Below, one piece after another: positions 8,121-16,784 of a stretch of DNA of 64,000 bases (position 1 is its first letter; each line of letters starts with the position of its first letter). Origin of the DNA: Alphaproteobacteria bacterium. Its GTDB lineage: Bacteria > Pseudomonadota > Alphaproteobacteria > Rhizobiales > Hyphomicrobiaceae. Under the pieces are notes generated by a model. It ran no database searches, had not been told where the DNA came from, and saw only the letters and a program-made list of their open reading frames with translations. The DNA lies in assembly GCA_022600345.1 (NCBI GenBank), contig JAHZKP010000105.1, positions 1 to 64,000 on the forward strand, written 5' to 3'. The translations under genes were made by a program, and so were the position numbers.

Positions 8121-11100
8121 GCAGCCTTTCCGTCGATTTCCCGCATCGCGGCCGCATCGCGCGCCGAAAGGTCAGGGTAGTCGGCATCCGCGCCCACATC
8201 CTTCGTCACCCGCCACGAGCGAGCGCACCGCGACCCCTCAGCCTTTTTCGAGACCACACCGACGCCGGGCACATCCGCCAATGTAAACGCCCCCTTAGGA
8301 GGTGCTCCAGCCACGATCTCGATACCGCTGGTGATGCAGACTTCCGCAAGGTCGACGCCTTCCACGACAGCCCTCAGGTCGGCATCCTCGATATAGACGA
8401 CAGGCGCCGCTTCCAAACTGGACCCGATCCGCTTGTCGGCCCGCTCCAATTCAAGCGCGCCCGTCACCACGCGTCGCACATCGCGCACTTTCTCCCAGCG
8501 TTCCGCAACATCCTCGTTGCGCCACAGCCGCGACATCAGCGGGAAGTCCTGCAAATGCACCGAACCGTCATCAGATGGGTGCCGGTCCAGCCAGGCTTCC
8601 TCAGCCGTAAACGACAGGATCGGCGCCAGCCACAACGTCGTCGCCTTGTAGATCTGATCGATCGCCGTCAAGGCAGCCTTGCGCCGCAAACTCGAGGGCG
8701 CATCGCAATAAAGCGCATCCTTGCGGATATCGAAGTAGAACGCCGACAGGTCCGTGTTGAGGAATTGCGTCAGGATCGCCACAACCTTGCGGTAGTCGTA
8801 AGCCGCATACGCAGTCCGCACCTCGGGTCCGATTTCAGACAACCGGTGCAGCATCAGCTTTTCCAAATCCGGCATATCGGCAACCTCGACCCGGTCGCTT
8901 TCATCGAAATGCGATAGCGCCCCCAACATCCAGCGGATGGTGTTGCGCATCTTGCGGTAGGTTTCCGCAAACGTCTTGATGATCTCCGGGCCGACCCTCA
9001 GGTCGTCAGAATAATCAGATGCCGCCACCCACAACCGCAGAATATCGGCACCCGACTTGGCGATGACATCCTGTGGCGCTGTCACGTTCTTCAGCGATTT
9101 CGACATCTTTAGACCCTTTTCGTCGAGGACGAAACCATGGGTCAAAACAACGTCGTAAGGCGCACCGCCGCGTGTTCCGCAGGCTTCCAGAAGCGAGGAG
9201 TGGAACCAACCACGATGCTGATCTGAACCTTCCAGATACATCACCCGGTCATGCCCGCCATCCTTGCTCCGCTTGATGCCAGCAAGGCCTGGGAAGTGCT
9301 CCGGGTCTTCCAGTGTGAACGCGTGTGTCGATCCGGAATCAAACCACACATCGAGAACATCGCGCACTTGCTCCCACTGGGCAGGGTCATCCACCAGCCC
9401 GTCGAGCAGACGCTCTTTCGCCCCATCCTCAAACCAGACATCCGCACCATTTTCAGCAAACGCCTCCTGGATGCGCCCAGCCAACTCGGCCGATTGCACA
9501 AAGCCGGGACCGGGGATGATCTGATCGGTTTCAGGGTTGCGGAATACGCAGATCGGCACACCCCAGGCCCGTTGCCGCGAGACCACCCAGTCGGGACGGT
9601 TCGCGATCATACCCGTGATGCGTTTCTCTCCGGCGGCCGGAACCCACTCGACCCGGCCGATCTCTTCAAGCGCAATCTCCCGGAGCGACCGATTGCCAGC
9701 AGCGCTGCCAACCTGTCCCCTCTCCCCGCTCGCGGGGAGAGGGCTAGGGTGAGGGGCAGACCCATCCGCTGACTTTTCATCCTGCCGCTGCCCCTCACCC
9801 CATACATTGGGATTGGGGGAAATTGGCCCATCCATGCGGATGAACCACTGCGGCGTGTTGCGGAAAATTACCGGCTTCTTGGACCGCCACGAATGCGGAT
9901 ACTGGTGCTTGAGACGCGCCCGCGCCACCATCTTGCCCGCATCTGCCAACGCCTTGATCACTGCCTCGTTGGCAGACTCGTCGCGGCCCGGCTTGTTGCC
10001 GTTTTCCTTCAGAACGCGCTTGCCGGTGAACCCCGGTGCCTGATCTGTCATGACGCCATCGGCATCGACGGTAAACGGAATCGTCGTATCGATCCCGCGC
10101 TCGCGCAGCATCTTCTGGCTGTTCATCCAGATGATGTAGTCATCCGCCCCGTGCCCAGGCGCGGTATGCACGAACCCCGTACCGGTATCATCGGTAACGT
10201 GATCGCCATCCAGCAGCGGCACGTCGAACCAATAGGCATCTTCGAATTGCCCGCGCAATGGATGAGCACAGGCTAAAACGGCTAGTTCGTTGGGAGTAAC
10301 CGAACCAAGCCGCTCAAAGGATTCAACCTTACCAGCTTTCATGACCTGCTCGGCAAGCTTGTCTGCGAGAATATATTTCTCACCGACCGCAGCCCAATTG
10401 CCTTCCGGCGCAGACGTGACTTCATATCGGCCGTAATCGATCCGCTTTGAAAACGAGATCGCACGGTTGCCAGGAAGCGTCCAAGGCGTCGTCGTCCAGA
10501 TCACGACGTAAGCATTGATCAGATCTTTAGCTCGGGCAAATTCGGCATCGCTAACATCTTTTACAGCCGGTTTGTCCAGGTCTTCCGCTTTCACCCCGGA
10601 TGGAGACGCCATGACGGCCACCGGAAACTTCACCCAGACCTGATCCGACTGATAGTCCTCGTACTCGACTTCCGCTTCCGCAAGTGCGGTCTTCTCGACG
10701 ACCGACCACATCACCGGTTTCGAGCCGCGATAAAGCTGCCCCGACATGGCGAACTTCATGATCTCAGCCGCAATGGTGGCCTCCGCCGGATAGGCCATCG
10801 TCAGGTACGGATTTTCCCAATCGCCGATAACACCCAGCCGCTTGAATTCCTCGCGCTGGATATCGACCCACTTGTCGGCAAACTCGCGGCACTCGGCGCG
10901 GAACTCGTTGACCGGAATGTCATCCTTGTTGCGGCCCTTGGCGCGATACTGCTCCTCGATCTTCCACTCGATCGGCAGCCCGTGACAATCCCAGCCCGGC
11001 ACGTAGTTGGAATCGTGCCCCAGCATCTGCTGCGACTTCACCACCAGATCCTTCAGGATCTTGTTCAGCGCATGCCCGATATGGATGTTGCCGTTGGCAT

Positions 11101-11308
11101 ATGGCGGCCCATCGTGCAGCACGAATTTGTCCCGCCCCTTGCCCGCATCTCGCAACCTGGAATAAAGCCCGATTTTTTCCCAGCGCTCCAAGAGCTTCGG
11201 CTCGAGCTTGGGCAGCCCGGCGCGCATCGGAAAATCAGTTTTGGGCAGATAAAGCGTCTTGCCCCAGTCGCGGCCTTCACCAGCGGCGCCATCATCTTTT
11301 TTCGACAT
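8117..11308 (-). CDS. ileS: Isoleucyl-tRNA synthetase
   Basis: Charges tRNA-Ile. Class I synthetase of about 1063 residues with the HIGH motif as GNIHIGHA near residue 70 and KMSKS in LKMSKSLKN near residue 736; the editing domain, anticodon-binding domain and a C-terminal cysteine region (SRCARSW) are all present. It is longer than usual because about 45 residues between RMDGPIS and [12 protein letters not shown] are encoded by a palindromic repeat inserted in frame (see 9690-9830). The frame is open throughout, so the enzyme is presumably functional. The start at 11308 (MSKKDDG) is preferred over a TTG five codons upstream. Translationally coupled to lspA. Confidence 0.95.
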   Translation of the reverse strand: MSKKDDGAAGEGRDWGKTLYLPKTDFPMRAGLPKLEPKLLERWEKIGLYSRLRDAGKGRDKFVLHDGPPYANGNIHIGHALNKILKDLVVKSQQMLGHDSNYVPGWDCHGLPIEWKIEEQYRAKGRNKDDIPVNEFRAECREFADKWVDIQREEFKRLGVIGDWENPYLTMAYPAEATIAAEIMKFAMSGQLYRGSKPVMWSVVEKTALAEAEVEYEDYQSDQVWVKFPVAVMASPSGVKAEDLDKPAVKDVSDAEFARAKDLINAYVVIWTTTPWTLPGNRAISFSKRIDYGRYEVTSAPEGNWAAVGEKYILADKLAEQVMKAGKVESFERLGSVTPNELAVLACAHPLRGQFEDAYWFDVPLLDGDHVTDDTGTGFVHTAPGHGADDYIIWMNSQKMLRERGIDTTIPFTVDADGVMTDQAPGFTGKRVLKENGNKPGRDESANEAVIKALADAGKMVARARLKHQYPHSWRSKKPVIFRNTPQWFIRMDGPISPNPNVWGEGQRQDEKSADGSAPHPSPLPASGERGQVGSAAGNRSLREIALEEIGRVEWVPAAGEKRITGMIANRPDWVVSRQRAWGVPICVFRNPETDQIIPGPGFVQSAELAGRIQEAFAENGADVWFEDGAKERLLDGLVDDPAQWEQVRDVLDVWFDSGSTHAFTLEDPEHFPGLAGIKRSKDGGHDRVMYLEGSDQHRGWFHSSLLEACGTRGGAPYDVVLTHGFVLDEKGLKMSKSLKNVTAPQDVIAKSGADILRLWVAASDYSDDLRVGPEIIKTFAETYRKMRNTIRWMLGALSHFDESDRVEVADMPDLEKLMLHRLSEIGPEVRTAYAAYDYRKVVAILTQFLNTDLSAFYFDIRKDALYCDAPSSLRRKAALTAIDQIYKATTLWLAPILSFTAEEAWLDRHPSDDGSVHLQDFPLMSRLWRNEDVAERWEKVRDVRRVVTGALELERADKRIGSSLEAAPVVYIEDADLRAVVEGVDLAEVCITSGIEIVAGAPPKGAFTLADVPGVGVVSKKAEGSRCARSWRVTKDVGADADYPDLSARDAAAMREIDGKAA
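9690..9830. repeat. Palindromic repeat element inserted in frame in ileS
   Basis: On the plus strand CCCTCTCCCC (9718-9727) pairs with GGGGAGAGGG (9734-9743) around a 6-base loop, and GTGAGGGGCAG (9749-9759) pairs with CTGCCCCTCAC (9788-9798). Read on the minus strand it encodes [13 protein letters not shown], which I recognise as the typical translation of a dispersed alphaproteobacterial intergenic repeat. It interrupts a normally continuous stretch of IleS without a frameshift. The outer limits are estimated from where family similarity stops and resumes. Confidence 0.8.
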
Positions 11309-11377
11309 GTGTCTTTCAGCCAAATCAAATCAGTTGTTTGAAGGGCCTTCTAGCACGCATTCGAGCTGACGCCAGCC

Positions 11378-11452
11378 AGTGTAGCGTCTTCGACGTTTGC
11401 CTCCGTTCCGCAGCTCTGTTGGCGCGCAAACGTCGAAGACAAAAGCTACACT
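11378..11452. repeat. Long inverted repeat upstream of ileS
   Basis: Arms 11378-11400 and 11426-11452 pair over 23 bases: 8 bp AGTGTAGC/GCTACACT and 15 bp GTCTTCGACGTTTGC with its exact complement, separated by a 4-base bulge (AAAA) in the right arm; the loop is 25 bases. It lies between the ileS start (11308) and the antiporter stop (11496). It could be a bidirectional terminator, a leader structure of ileS, or a decayed mobile palindrome; there is no flanking T-run. Confidence 0.7.
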
Positions 11453-11495
11453 GGAATCATGAACTTGCTAGCGACGTGGGATAGACCAGGGGCCG

Positions 11496-12785
11496 CTAAG
11501 CGTCCTCTTTGGCCGGCGGTTGATCCTTGCCCGCCCCCTTGCGCCGCCCCACCGTGCGCTTAATTTCGCGCGCCAGCGGCATCGGCCCCGCCATGAAGGC
11601 CACTTTCAGACCCTCAACGCGCTGCTCGGAGGCTTCATGCACATACTTCACCGCCTGGATCCACAGCGGGCTGAACAACAACGACAGCACGATCACCGAA
11701 ATAGCCAGCTTATAGCCGACCGGGTCGAGCACCGCGTTCGCCAGCCCGACGGCTGCCAGAACAAACGAGAATTCCCCGATCTGCCCCATGATCAGACCGG
11801 CCTGATAAGCCGTCTTCCACGGCATCCCGACAAGTCGCAGGATGGCGATGTTGGCCACCGATTTCAGCATCAGCGCCCCAAACACGAACACCGCCACCAG
11901 CGCCATGTTCTCCAGGATAAACGTAACGTCGAGCAACAGCCCGATCGCCACGAAAAACAACACCATCAGCACGCCCTGGATCGGCTCCATCGCATGGATC
12001 GCCTCCGATCTCAGCGTCGTCTTGCCAATGATCAGCCCGGCCAGGAATGCCCCATAAGCCGGCGACATCCCTGCAACCCCGGTGATCACCGCCGTCGTGC
12101 AACACACCAGAAGCGCCACCAGCGTCACCATTTCAACCCGGCCCAGGATCCTGTCCTGCCAGGGGAAATGCAATTTGCCCTTCGGCCCGACGACAGCGAT
12201 GAACAACACCAGTACGCCGATCGCCAGCGCCACCGTCACAAGCGTCATCGGTTCGATTGAACCGCCCGCCTCAAACGATGTCGCGATGATCAGCATCGGC
12301 ACGATGGCGATGTCCTGCGCGATCATGACCGCCACAACAATCCGCCCCAGATCGGAGCGCAATTCCCCGATGTCATCCAACAGCTTCAAGGCGACGGCCG
12401 TCGAGGACATGGTCACCACGAAGGTCAGTAATAACACCTGCTCGAAACGCCAATCCAGGAACGCCCCGAACGCCGCCATCGCCACAAGCGCAATCGTCAA
12501 TTGCCCGATCACCGTCAGCACCGCCGGCCTCAGGTCGGCAATGAACGCCTTCAGGCTGATCTCCATGCCGATCACGAACAACAAGAACAGCACGCCGAAT
12601 TCCGCGATCAGGGGAATCGCGTCGACATGCGGCATGAAGCCGATCCCAGCAGGCCCCAGCGCCAGCCCGGCCAGGATGTAGCCGACCATTGGCGGTTGCT
12701 TGACCCACACCATGAACAGCCCGCTGATCACCGCAGCCAGCGTCACAATTGCAATCAATAACAGGAATGGCAGTTGCTCTTCCAT
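11496..12785 (-). CDS. Cation:proton antiporter, CPA2/KefB type membrane domain
   Basis: Integral membrane exchanger of the monovalent cation:proton antiporter-2 group. The 429-residue protein is almost wholly hydrophobic with about 12 predicted helices; family features include KQPPMVGYILAGLALGP near the N-terminus, EFGVLFLLFVIGMEI and the MIAQDIAIVPML helix with the conserved aspartate. It ends after a short basic tail (RTVGRRKGAGKD) and lacks the TrkA-N/RCK domain of full Kef proteins, so gating would differ. The ion (sodium or potassium) cannot be told. The ATG at 12785 follows GGGGGTTTG; a TTG one codon earlier gives the longer frame. Confidence 0.88.
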   Translation of the reverse strand: MEEQLPFLLLIAIVTLAAVISGLFMVWVKQPPMVGYILAGLALGPAGIGFMPHVDAIPLIAEFGVLFLLFVIGMEISLKAFIADLRPAVLTVIGQLTIALVAMAAFGAFLDWRFEQVLLLTFVVTMSSTAVALKLLDDIGELRSDLGRIVVAVMIAQDIAIVPMLIIATSFEAGGSIEPMTLVTVALAIGVLVLFIAVVGPKGKLHFPWQDRILGRVEMVTLVALLVCCTTAVITGVAGMSPAYGAFLAGLIIGKTTLRSEAIHAMEPIQGVLMVLFFVAIGLLLDVTFILENMALVAVFVFGALMLKSVANIAILRLVGMPWKTAYQAGLIMGQIGEFSFVLAAVGLANAVLDPVGYKLAISVIVLSLLFSPLWIQAVKYVHEASEQRVEGLKVAFMAGPMPLAREIKRTVGRRKGAGKDQPPAKEDA

Positions 12786-13029
12786 CAAACCCCCGGCGCG
12801 AATGGACGGTAATGAATGCGGCCAAGTTCAAATGAGACAAAGCCCGCGTGCCCAACACCCGCACAATCCGGTTAGGATTGAACAGCCGTTACCGCCATCA
12901 GACTAGCAGCCCGGTCGGACTTCGGCGAGCGCACCGTTTGGACATAGGGGCGAAATTTTGTGCAAGCCTGGACCGCTCGCATACCCGACGAGTTACCGCC
13001 GCAGCGGCACGGCACGGCACGGCCTCAAT

Positions 13030-13974
13030 TCATACCCTGGTATCAAAACCAGCTTTTCTGAGTTGAACGGCTGCCGTGTCACAATCCACAGCGATCTGCC
13101 GTTTCATTTCTTCAAGGTCGTCGAAGCGGCGGTCGTCACGCACATAGCCGATAAACTCGACGCCGATGACCGTCTCGTATAAGTCTCCGGAAAAATTGAA
13201 GATAAACACTTCCAGCCGCGCCCCGCCACAATCGACACTGGGCCTGCCCCCAAAATATCCCGCACCTCCAAAGGCTTCCTCGCCGATCAGCACCCGCACC
13301 GAGTAAATCCCATGCTTCAGCGCCGTACCCGCCGGTAGCTCGACATTCGCAGTCGGAAATCCCAACTGGGTCCCTAATTTCGCGCCACTGGTCACCCGCC
13401 CACTGATCCGCCACCAACGGCCTAACAAACGCGCTGCCGCCGCCACATCACCTTGTGCGAGATGCTCTCGAATGACCGAAGACGAAAATACCTCGCCCTC
13501 TTGCGCCTGCTGTTCGATGATCGTCGTCCCAAAGCCGCGCTTTTCCCCTGCCGCTTGAAGCGTCACCGCCGAACCGCTTCGCCTGTTGCCGAAGGAAAAA
13601 TCGTATCCGACCACAACATGAGAAACGCCCAGCCGGCCGACCAGGAAATTATCGATGAATTCGTCGGCTGGCTGTGACGCCAACTCGGCATCGAAGTCGG
13701 CAACAACCGCAACCTCGATCCCCAGACCTTCGAGCAGCCTGAGTTTTTCGTCCAGCGGCGTCAGAGAAAAATGCGGTTCATGGGGATGGAAATAAACCTT
13801 CGGGTGCGGCTCAAACACGATGACACCGCTTTTTGCACCAGTACGGCGGGCCTTCTCCAAAACCTTTTTGATCAGCGCCTTGTGGCCCCGGTGGACACCA
13901 TCGAAATTACCGATGGCGAAAACACCCCCTCGGACGTCGTCCTGCACCGCATCCCAATTGCGAATAACTATCAT
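13030..13974 (-). CDS. ribF: Bifunctional riboflavin kinase / FAD synthetase
   Basis: Makes FMN from riboflavin and then FAD. The N-terminal nucleotidyltransferase half has AIGNFDGVHRGHKALI (HxGH-type motif) near residue 20; the C-terminal flavokinase half has GAKLGTQLGFPTANVELP and ends with the usual FDDLEEMKRQIAVD helix. About 314 residues from the ATG at 13974, where the typical family N-terminus (MIVIRNWDAV) begins; an ATG 17 codons upstream is possible but adds residues unlike the family. It stands as a single gene between the antiporter and a MaoC gene. Confidence 0.95.
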   Translation of the reverse strand: MIVIRNWDAVQDDVRGGVFAIGNFDGVHRGHKALIKKVLEKARRTGAKSGVIVFEPHPKVYFHPHEPHFSLTPLDEKLRLLEGLGIEVAVVADFDAELASQPADEFIDNFLVGRLGVSHVVVGYDFSFGNRRSGSAVTLQAAGEKRGFGTTIIEQQAQEGEVFSSSVIREHLAQGDVAAAARLLGRWWRISGRVTSGAKLGTQLGFPTANVELPAGTALKHGIYSVRVLIGEEAFGGAGYFGGRPSVDCGGARLEVFIFNFSGDLYETVIGVEFIGYVRDDRRFDDLEEMKRQIAVDCDTAAVQLRKAGFDTRV

Positions 13975-14076
13975 GCCGCCGCCCGTCGTATCCGCATTTT
14001 TCCGCAGGTTCGCCGTTTTGATCATCGCTCAACTGATCGTTGCACGTTCACCCGAAGGCATCCGCCATGAGACCGA

Positions 14077-14526
14077 TCAATCCGATTTCGGACGTGCCGG
14101 CACCATCATGTTGGCCTCACCGTCGAGCACAATCTTGCCCTTCACGGTGCAAAAACAATCGAATCTGGCGCGTCGCTTCGCCGGCATGAGGTCAGCCACG
14201 ACGACGCGGGCAACCACTTCATCACCCACCAAAACGGGCGCCTTGAAGTTGAGGGACTGGGAAACGTAGATCGCCCCTGGTCCCGGCATTTTCATCCCGA
14301 ACACCGTCGAAATGTAGCTAGCCGTTAGTAGGCCATGAGCAATCGGCTGCTTGAAAATCGTCTGCGCGGCGTATTCGCGATCAAGGTGAACCGGGTTGTA
14401 ATCACCTGAAACACTGGCAAACGTCTCGATGTCATCCATCGTGACGGTCGTTGAAACGGTCGCCTCCATGCCCAGTTCGAGATCCTCGAAATAGAAGGTT
14501 TTGCCGGTGGATACCGTCAATTTCAT
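14077..14526 (-). CDS. MaoC family dehydratase (hot-dog hydratase)
   Basis: A single hot-dog domain of about 149 residues related to (R)-specific enoyl-CoA hydratases. The hydratase signature SGDYNPVHLDREYA supplies the catalytic aspartate and histidine, and IAHGLLTASYIS forms the following conserved stretch. Probably hydrates a trans-2-enoyl-CoA in acyl-CoA metabolism; the substrate is not evident. The start at 14526 (MKLTVSTGKTF) has CTGGAG five bases upstream; the longer frame to 14583 starts in cysteine-rich sequence unlike the family. Confidence 0.88.
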   Translation of the reverse strand: MKLTVSTGKTFYFEDLELGMEATVSTTVTMDDIETFASVSGDYNPVHLDREYAAQTIFKQPIAHGLLTASYISTVFGMKMPGPGAIYVSQSLNFKAPVLVGDEVVARVVVADLMPAKRRARFDCFCTVKGKIVLDGEANMMVPARPKSD

Positions 14527-14779
14527 CAACTCCAGACCGCCGCGACACACCCCACAACCCACCCCCGGGAAGTAGGCCAACAATCGAGCACCCTAGTAAG
14601 GGTTACGCCTCCAGACAACTAACGCCTTAGTCCCAAAGCAACATTTCGCCGAATATGCACTCTTGCAAAGAAGCCCCTTGAGCGCTTATGTATTGACTCC
14701 TCCCTTATGTCTCGACCTTTAGAACTGTCGTCTGCCGGATTGCATCGCCATTCCGCCCGCAGACCGGAAAAGAGAACCT

Positions 14780-16021
14780 ATGAGCGACCGCAAGCCACTT
14801 ATGCCCAAAGCGACAGCCGTCTGGCTGGTCGACAACACCGCCCTCACCTTCGACCAGATTGCGCAGCTTTGCGGGCTGCACAACCTTGAGGTTAAGGGCA
14901 TTGCCGATGGCGACGTTGCACAAGGCATCAAAGGCATGGACCCGGTATCCTCCGGCCAGCTCACCCGCGACGAAATCGAGCGCGGCGAGAAGAACCCGGA
15001 CCACAAGTTGCGCATGGCAGAGCAAAAGGTCATCCTGCCCCAGACATCGACCCGCAAGAAGCGTCCCCGCTACACGCCCGTTTCGCGTCGCCACGACCGC
15101 CCCAACGCGGTACTGTGGCTGTTGCGCCAGCACCCCGAATTAAAGGACGCCCAGATTATAAGGCTGGTGGGAACCACCAAACCGACCATCACCCAGATCC
15201 GCGACCGCACGCACTGGAATTCGCCAAACCTGACACCCCAGGACCCGGTCATGCTCGGATTGTGCAAGCAGCTCGATCTGGACGCCGAGGTTCAAAAAGC
15301 AGCAAAGCGTGTTGCAGCCGAGCACCCCGGCGGCATCCCACCGCCTCCAGGTGGCGGCTTGCTGCCCGCCTCTGAAACCGTCCCCGGACTTGGCCCCCAA
15401 CCTGATTTCGCGCCACCCGACCGCGTCCAGTCCGAGGCTGAAGAAGACGCCGAGGTGTTCGCCCGCCTGCAACAGATTTCAGGCGGCGAAGGAGCCGATG
15501 CCGAGGAAGAAACCGGCAGCATCGACCCCGATAGCGTGTTCACCGACCAGGCTTCCCAGCCAACCGATACAAGCGAATCTGATGCCGGCGCCCAGCCGAC
15601 ACCCGTGTCAGATGAAATTTCCGCTGGTTCCACTCAGCCCGCCACCGACGCCCCAGAGACAGGTGAGGCTGGTGCAGGTGAGGCTGGCGACCAGACCGAA
15701 AAAGCCGCTGACGAATATGGCCTGGCAGCCTACGCCGACCCATTCGATGCTGACGCCGTCAAGGCCATCGTCAAATTCTGCGGCATTGCACTCAGAAGCA
15801 CGGATGCCTCCCTTGTGTCCTGCTCCAGCAAAGACGAATTAGCCCGCGTCCGCGATAGCTTCCTGAAAAAGAAGCTCGCACTCGATCATGACGATGAAAC
15901 GCTTGATGCAGCCATCGCTGAAGTTTGCGAGCGCATGAAGGACACACGCCGCAAACATCGCGTCATCTTCTACTACCTGCTGGCGGAAAAATTCGAACAG
16001 CTCGAAGCCCTCAAGGGCTGA
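14780..16021 (+). CDS. trcR: TrcR-like cell-cycle regulator (DUF1013) fused to a DUF2853 domain
   Basis: Residues 1 to about 180 are a typical DUF1013 protein (MPKATAVWLVDNTALTFDQIA; RHDRPNAVLWLLRQHPELKD; LVGTTKPTITQIRDRTHWN), the alphaproteobacterial regulator named TrcR that binds DNA and has been linked to cell-cycle transcription. A proline-, acid- and alanine-rich linker (about 185-310) follows. Residues about 313-413 (YADPFDADAVKAIVKFCGIA; LRSTDASLVSCSSKDELARV; FYYLLAEKFEQLEALKG) match the small free-standing DUF2853 family. The usual TrcR is about 230 residues, so this 413-residue fusion is unusual. The reading frame is continuous with good codon use. It stands alone on the plus strand. 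Confidence 0.85.
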   Translation: MSDRKPLMPKATAVWLVDNTALTFDQIAQLCGLHNLEVKGIADGDVAQGIKGMDPVSSGQLTRDEIERGEKNPDHKLRMAEQKVILPQTSTRKKRPRYTPVSRRHDRPNAVLWLLRQHPELKDAQIIRLVGTTKPTITQIRDRTHWNSPNLTPQDPVMLGLCKQLDLDAEVQKAAKRVAAEHPGGIPPPPGGGLLPASETVPGLGPQPDFAPPDRVQSEAEEDAEVFARLQQISGGEGADAEEETGSIDPDSVFTDQASQPTDTSESDAGAQPTPVSDEISAGSTQPATDAPETGEAGAGEAGDQTEKAADEYGLAAYADPFDADAVKAIVKFCGIALRSTDASLVSCSSKDELARVRDSFLKKKLALDHDDETLDAAIAEVCERMKDTRRKHRVIFYYLLAEKFEQLEALKG

Positions 16022-16029
16022 CCGGCCCA

Positions 16030-16660
16030 GCGTATTCACCGTTGCTGGACTTGGCTTTTTTCACCCACAGGCCTTGCCGGCATGCTGGAGCCTTTTTTGC
16101 CAACATTCGGCAGGCCGATGTTGGGCTGGTTTCATTTTGCCAACATTCGGCAGGCCGATGTTGGGCTGCCATGGCGACGCCATGCTCCGCATGGACCGCA
16201 GCCCCTCCCTCTGTCTTCAGGGGGAGGACTCCGCGCTTTTCGTTTAGCCCCGGCCTTAACAGGTGACGTTTGCTCGATCGCAAGCTGAGGGGCTAAGCGA
16301 TCATGGCGCGGATAGGAGGGGGTAGCTGCATCTAGTCGGTACTAACCAAACCTCCGGGGAGAATCATACGGCGCCGGATGCCGCGAAGCTGTGGGCATCT
16401 GGAGGCGCAAGAAAATGACTCACCCCCGCCTGGGAATGCCACGATCACTTGGTCCCTTGGCGTTTCAACTGTGGACTGCTGGCGACTGTAGGTCGGGGCC
16501 AAGTGATGGCATTCCGTCCGCCCCCCTCAAGGGGGCGGAGCCGCAAGACGCTTTCTCACCAACATTCGGCAGGCCGATGTTGGGCTGCCATGGCGACGCC
16601 ATGCTCCGCATGGACCGCAGCCCGCACCCCCGTCCATCCAAAATGAACAGGGTCTAACCC
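16030..16660. repeat. Second locus of the composite hairpin repeat
   Basis: No gene is visible between trcR and prpE. The stretch holds three copies of a hairpin CAACATTCGG / CCGATGTTG (16101-16123, 16141-16163, 16560-16582; the first two form a 40-bp tandem repeat), a CCCTCCC/GGGGGAGG stem near 16203-16230, a GGGGCTAAGCG module near 16290, a reverse-orientation copy of 234-292 (16355-16408), arms 16433-16456 with 16495-16515, and a stem CCGCCCCC/GGGGGCGG (16518-16525 with 16531-16538). Compared with the copies at 1-608, two stems differ by matched changes on both arms. Confidence 0.75.
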
Positions 16661-16715
16661 GAACCATTCACCATCACCCCGCCCAGCGCGGTATTCCAAT
16701 ATTCGGCAACATAAC

Positions 16716-16754
16716 AAGGGCGCCACCGGCTCGATACCGGTAGCGCCCTTTTTC
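16716..16754 (+). terminator. Strong intrinsic terminator facing prpE
   Basis: AGGGCGC and AGCGCCCT plus the inner ACCGG/CCGGT form a long stem around CTCGATA, followed on the plus strand by TTTTTC. It sits 30 bases beyond the prpE stop, convergent to it, and would stop plus-strand transcription from the repeat region; the stem may also end prpE transcripts. Confidence 0.7.
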
Positions 16755-16784
16755 ATGTCCGCCTTCAGGATCATGGCGTACGCT

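Noticed and set aside
11520-12260. 246-codon plus-strand frame opposite the antiporter
   Set aside because: Histidine/arginine/glutamine-rich composition typical of the complement of a hydrophobic gene; the minus-strand gene is clearly real.
14584-14779. Regulatory RNA or riboswitch before trcR
   Set aside because: No recognisable structure or conserved motif; only a short promoter-sized gap.
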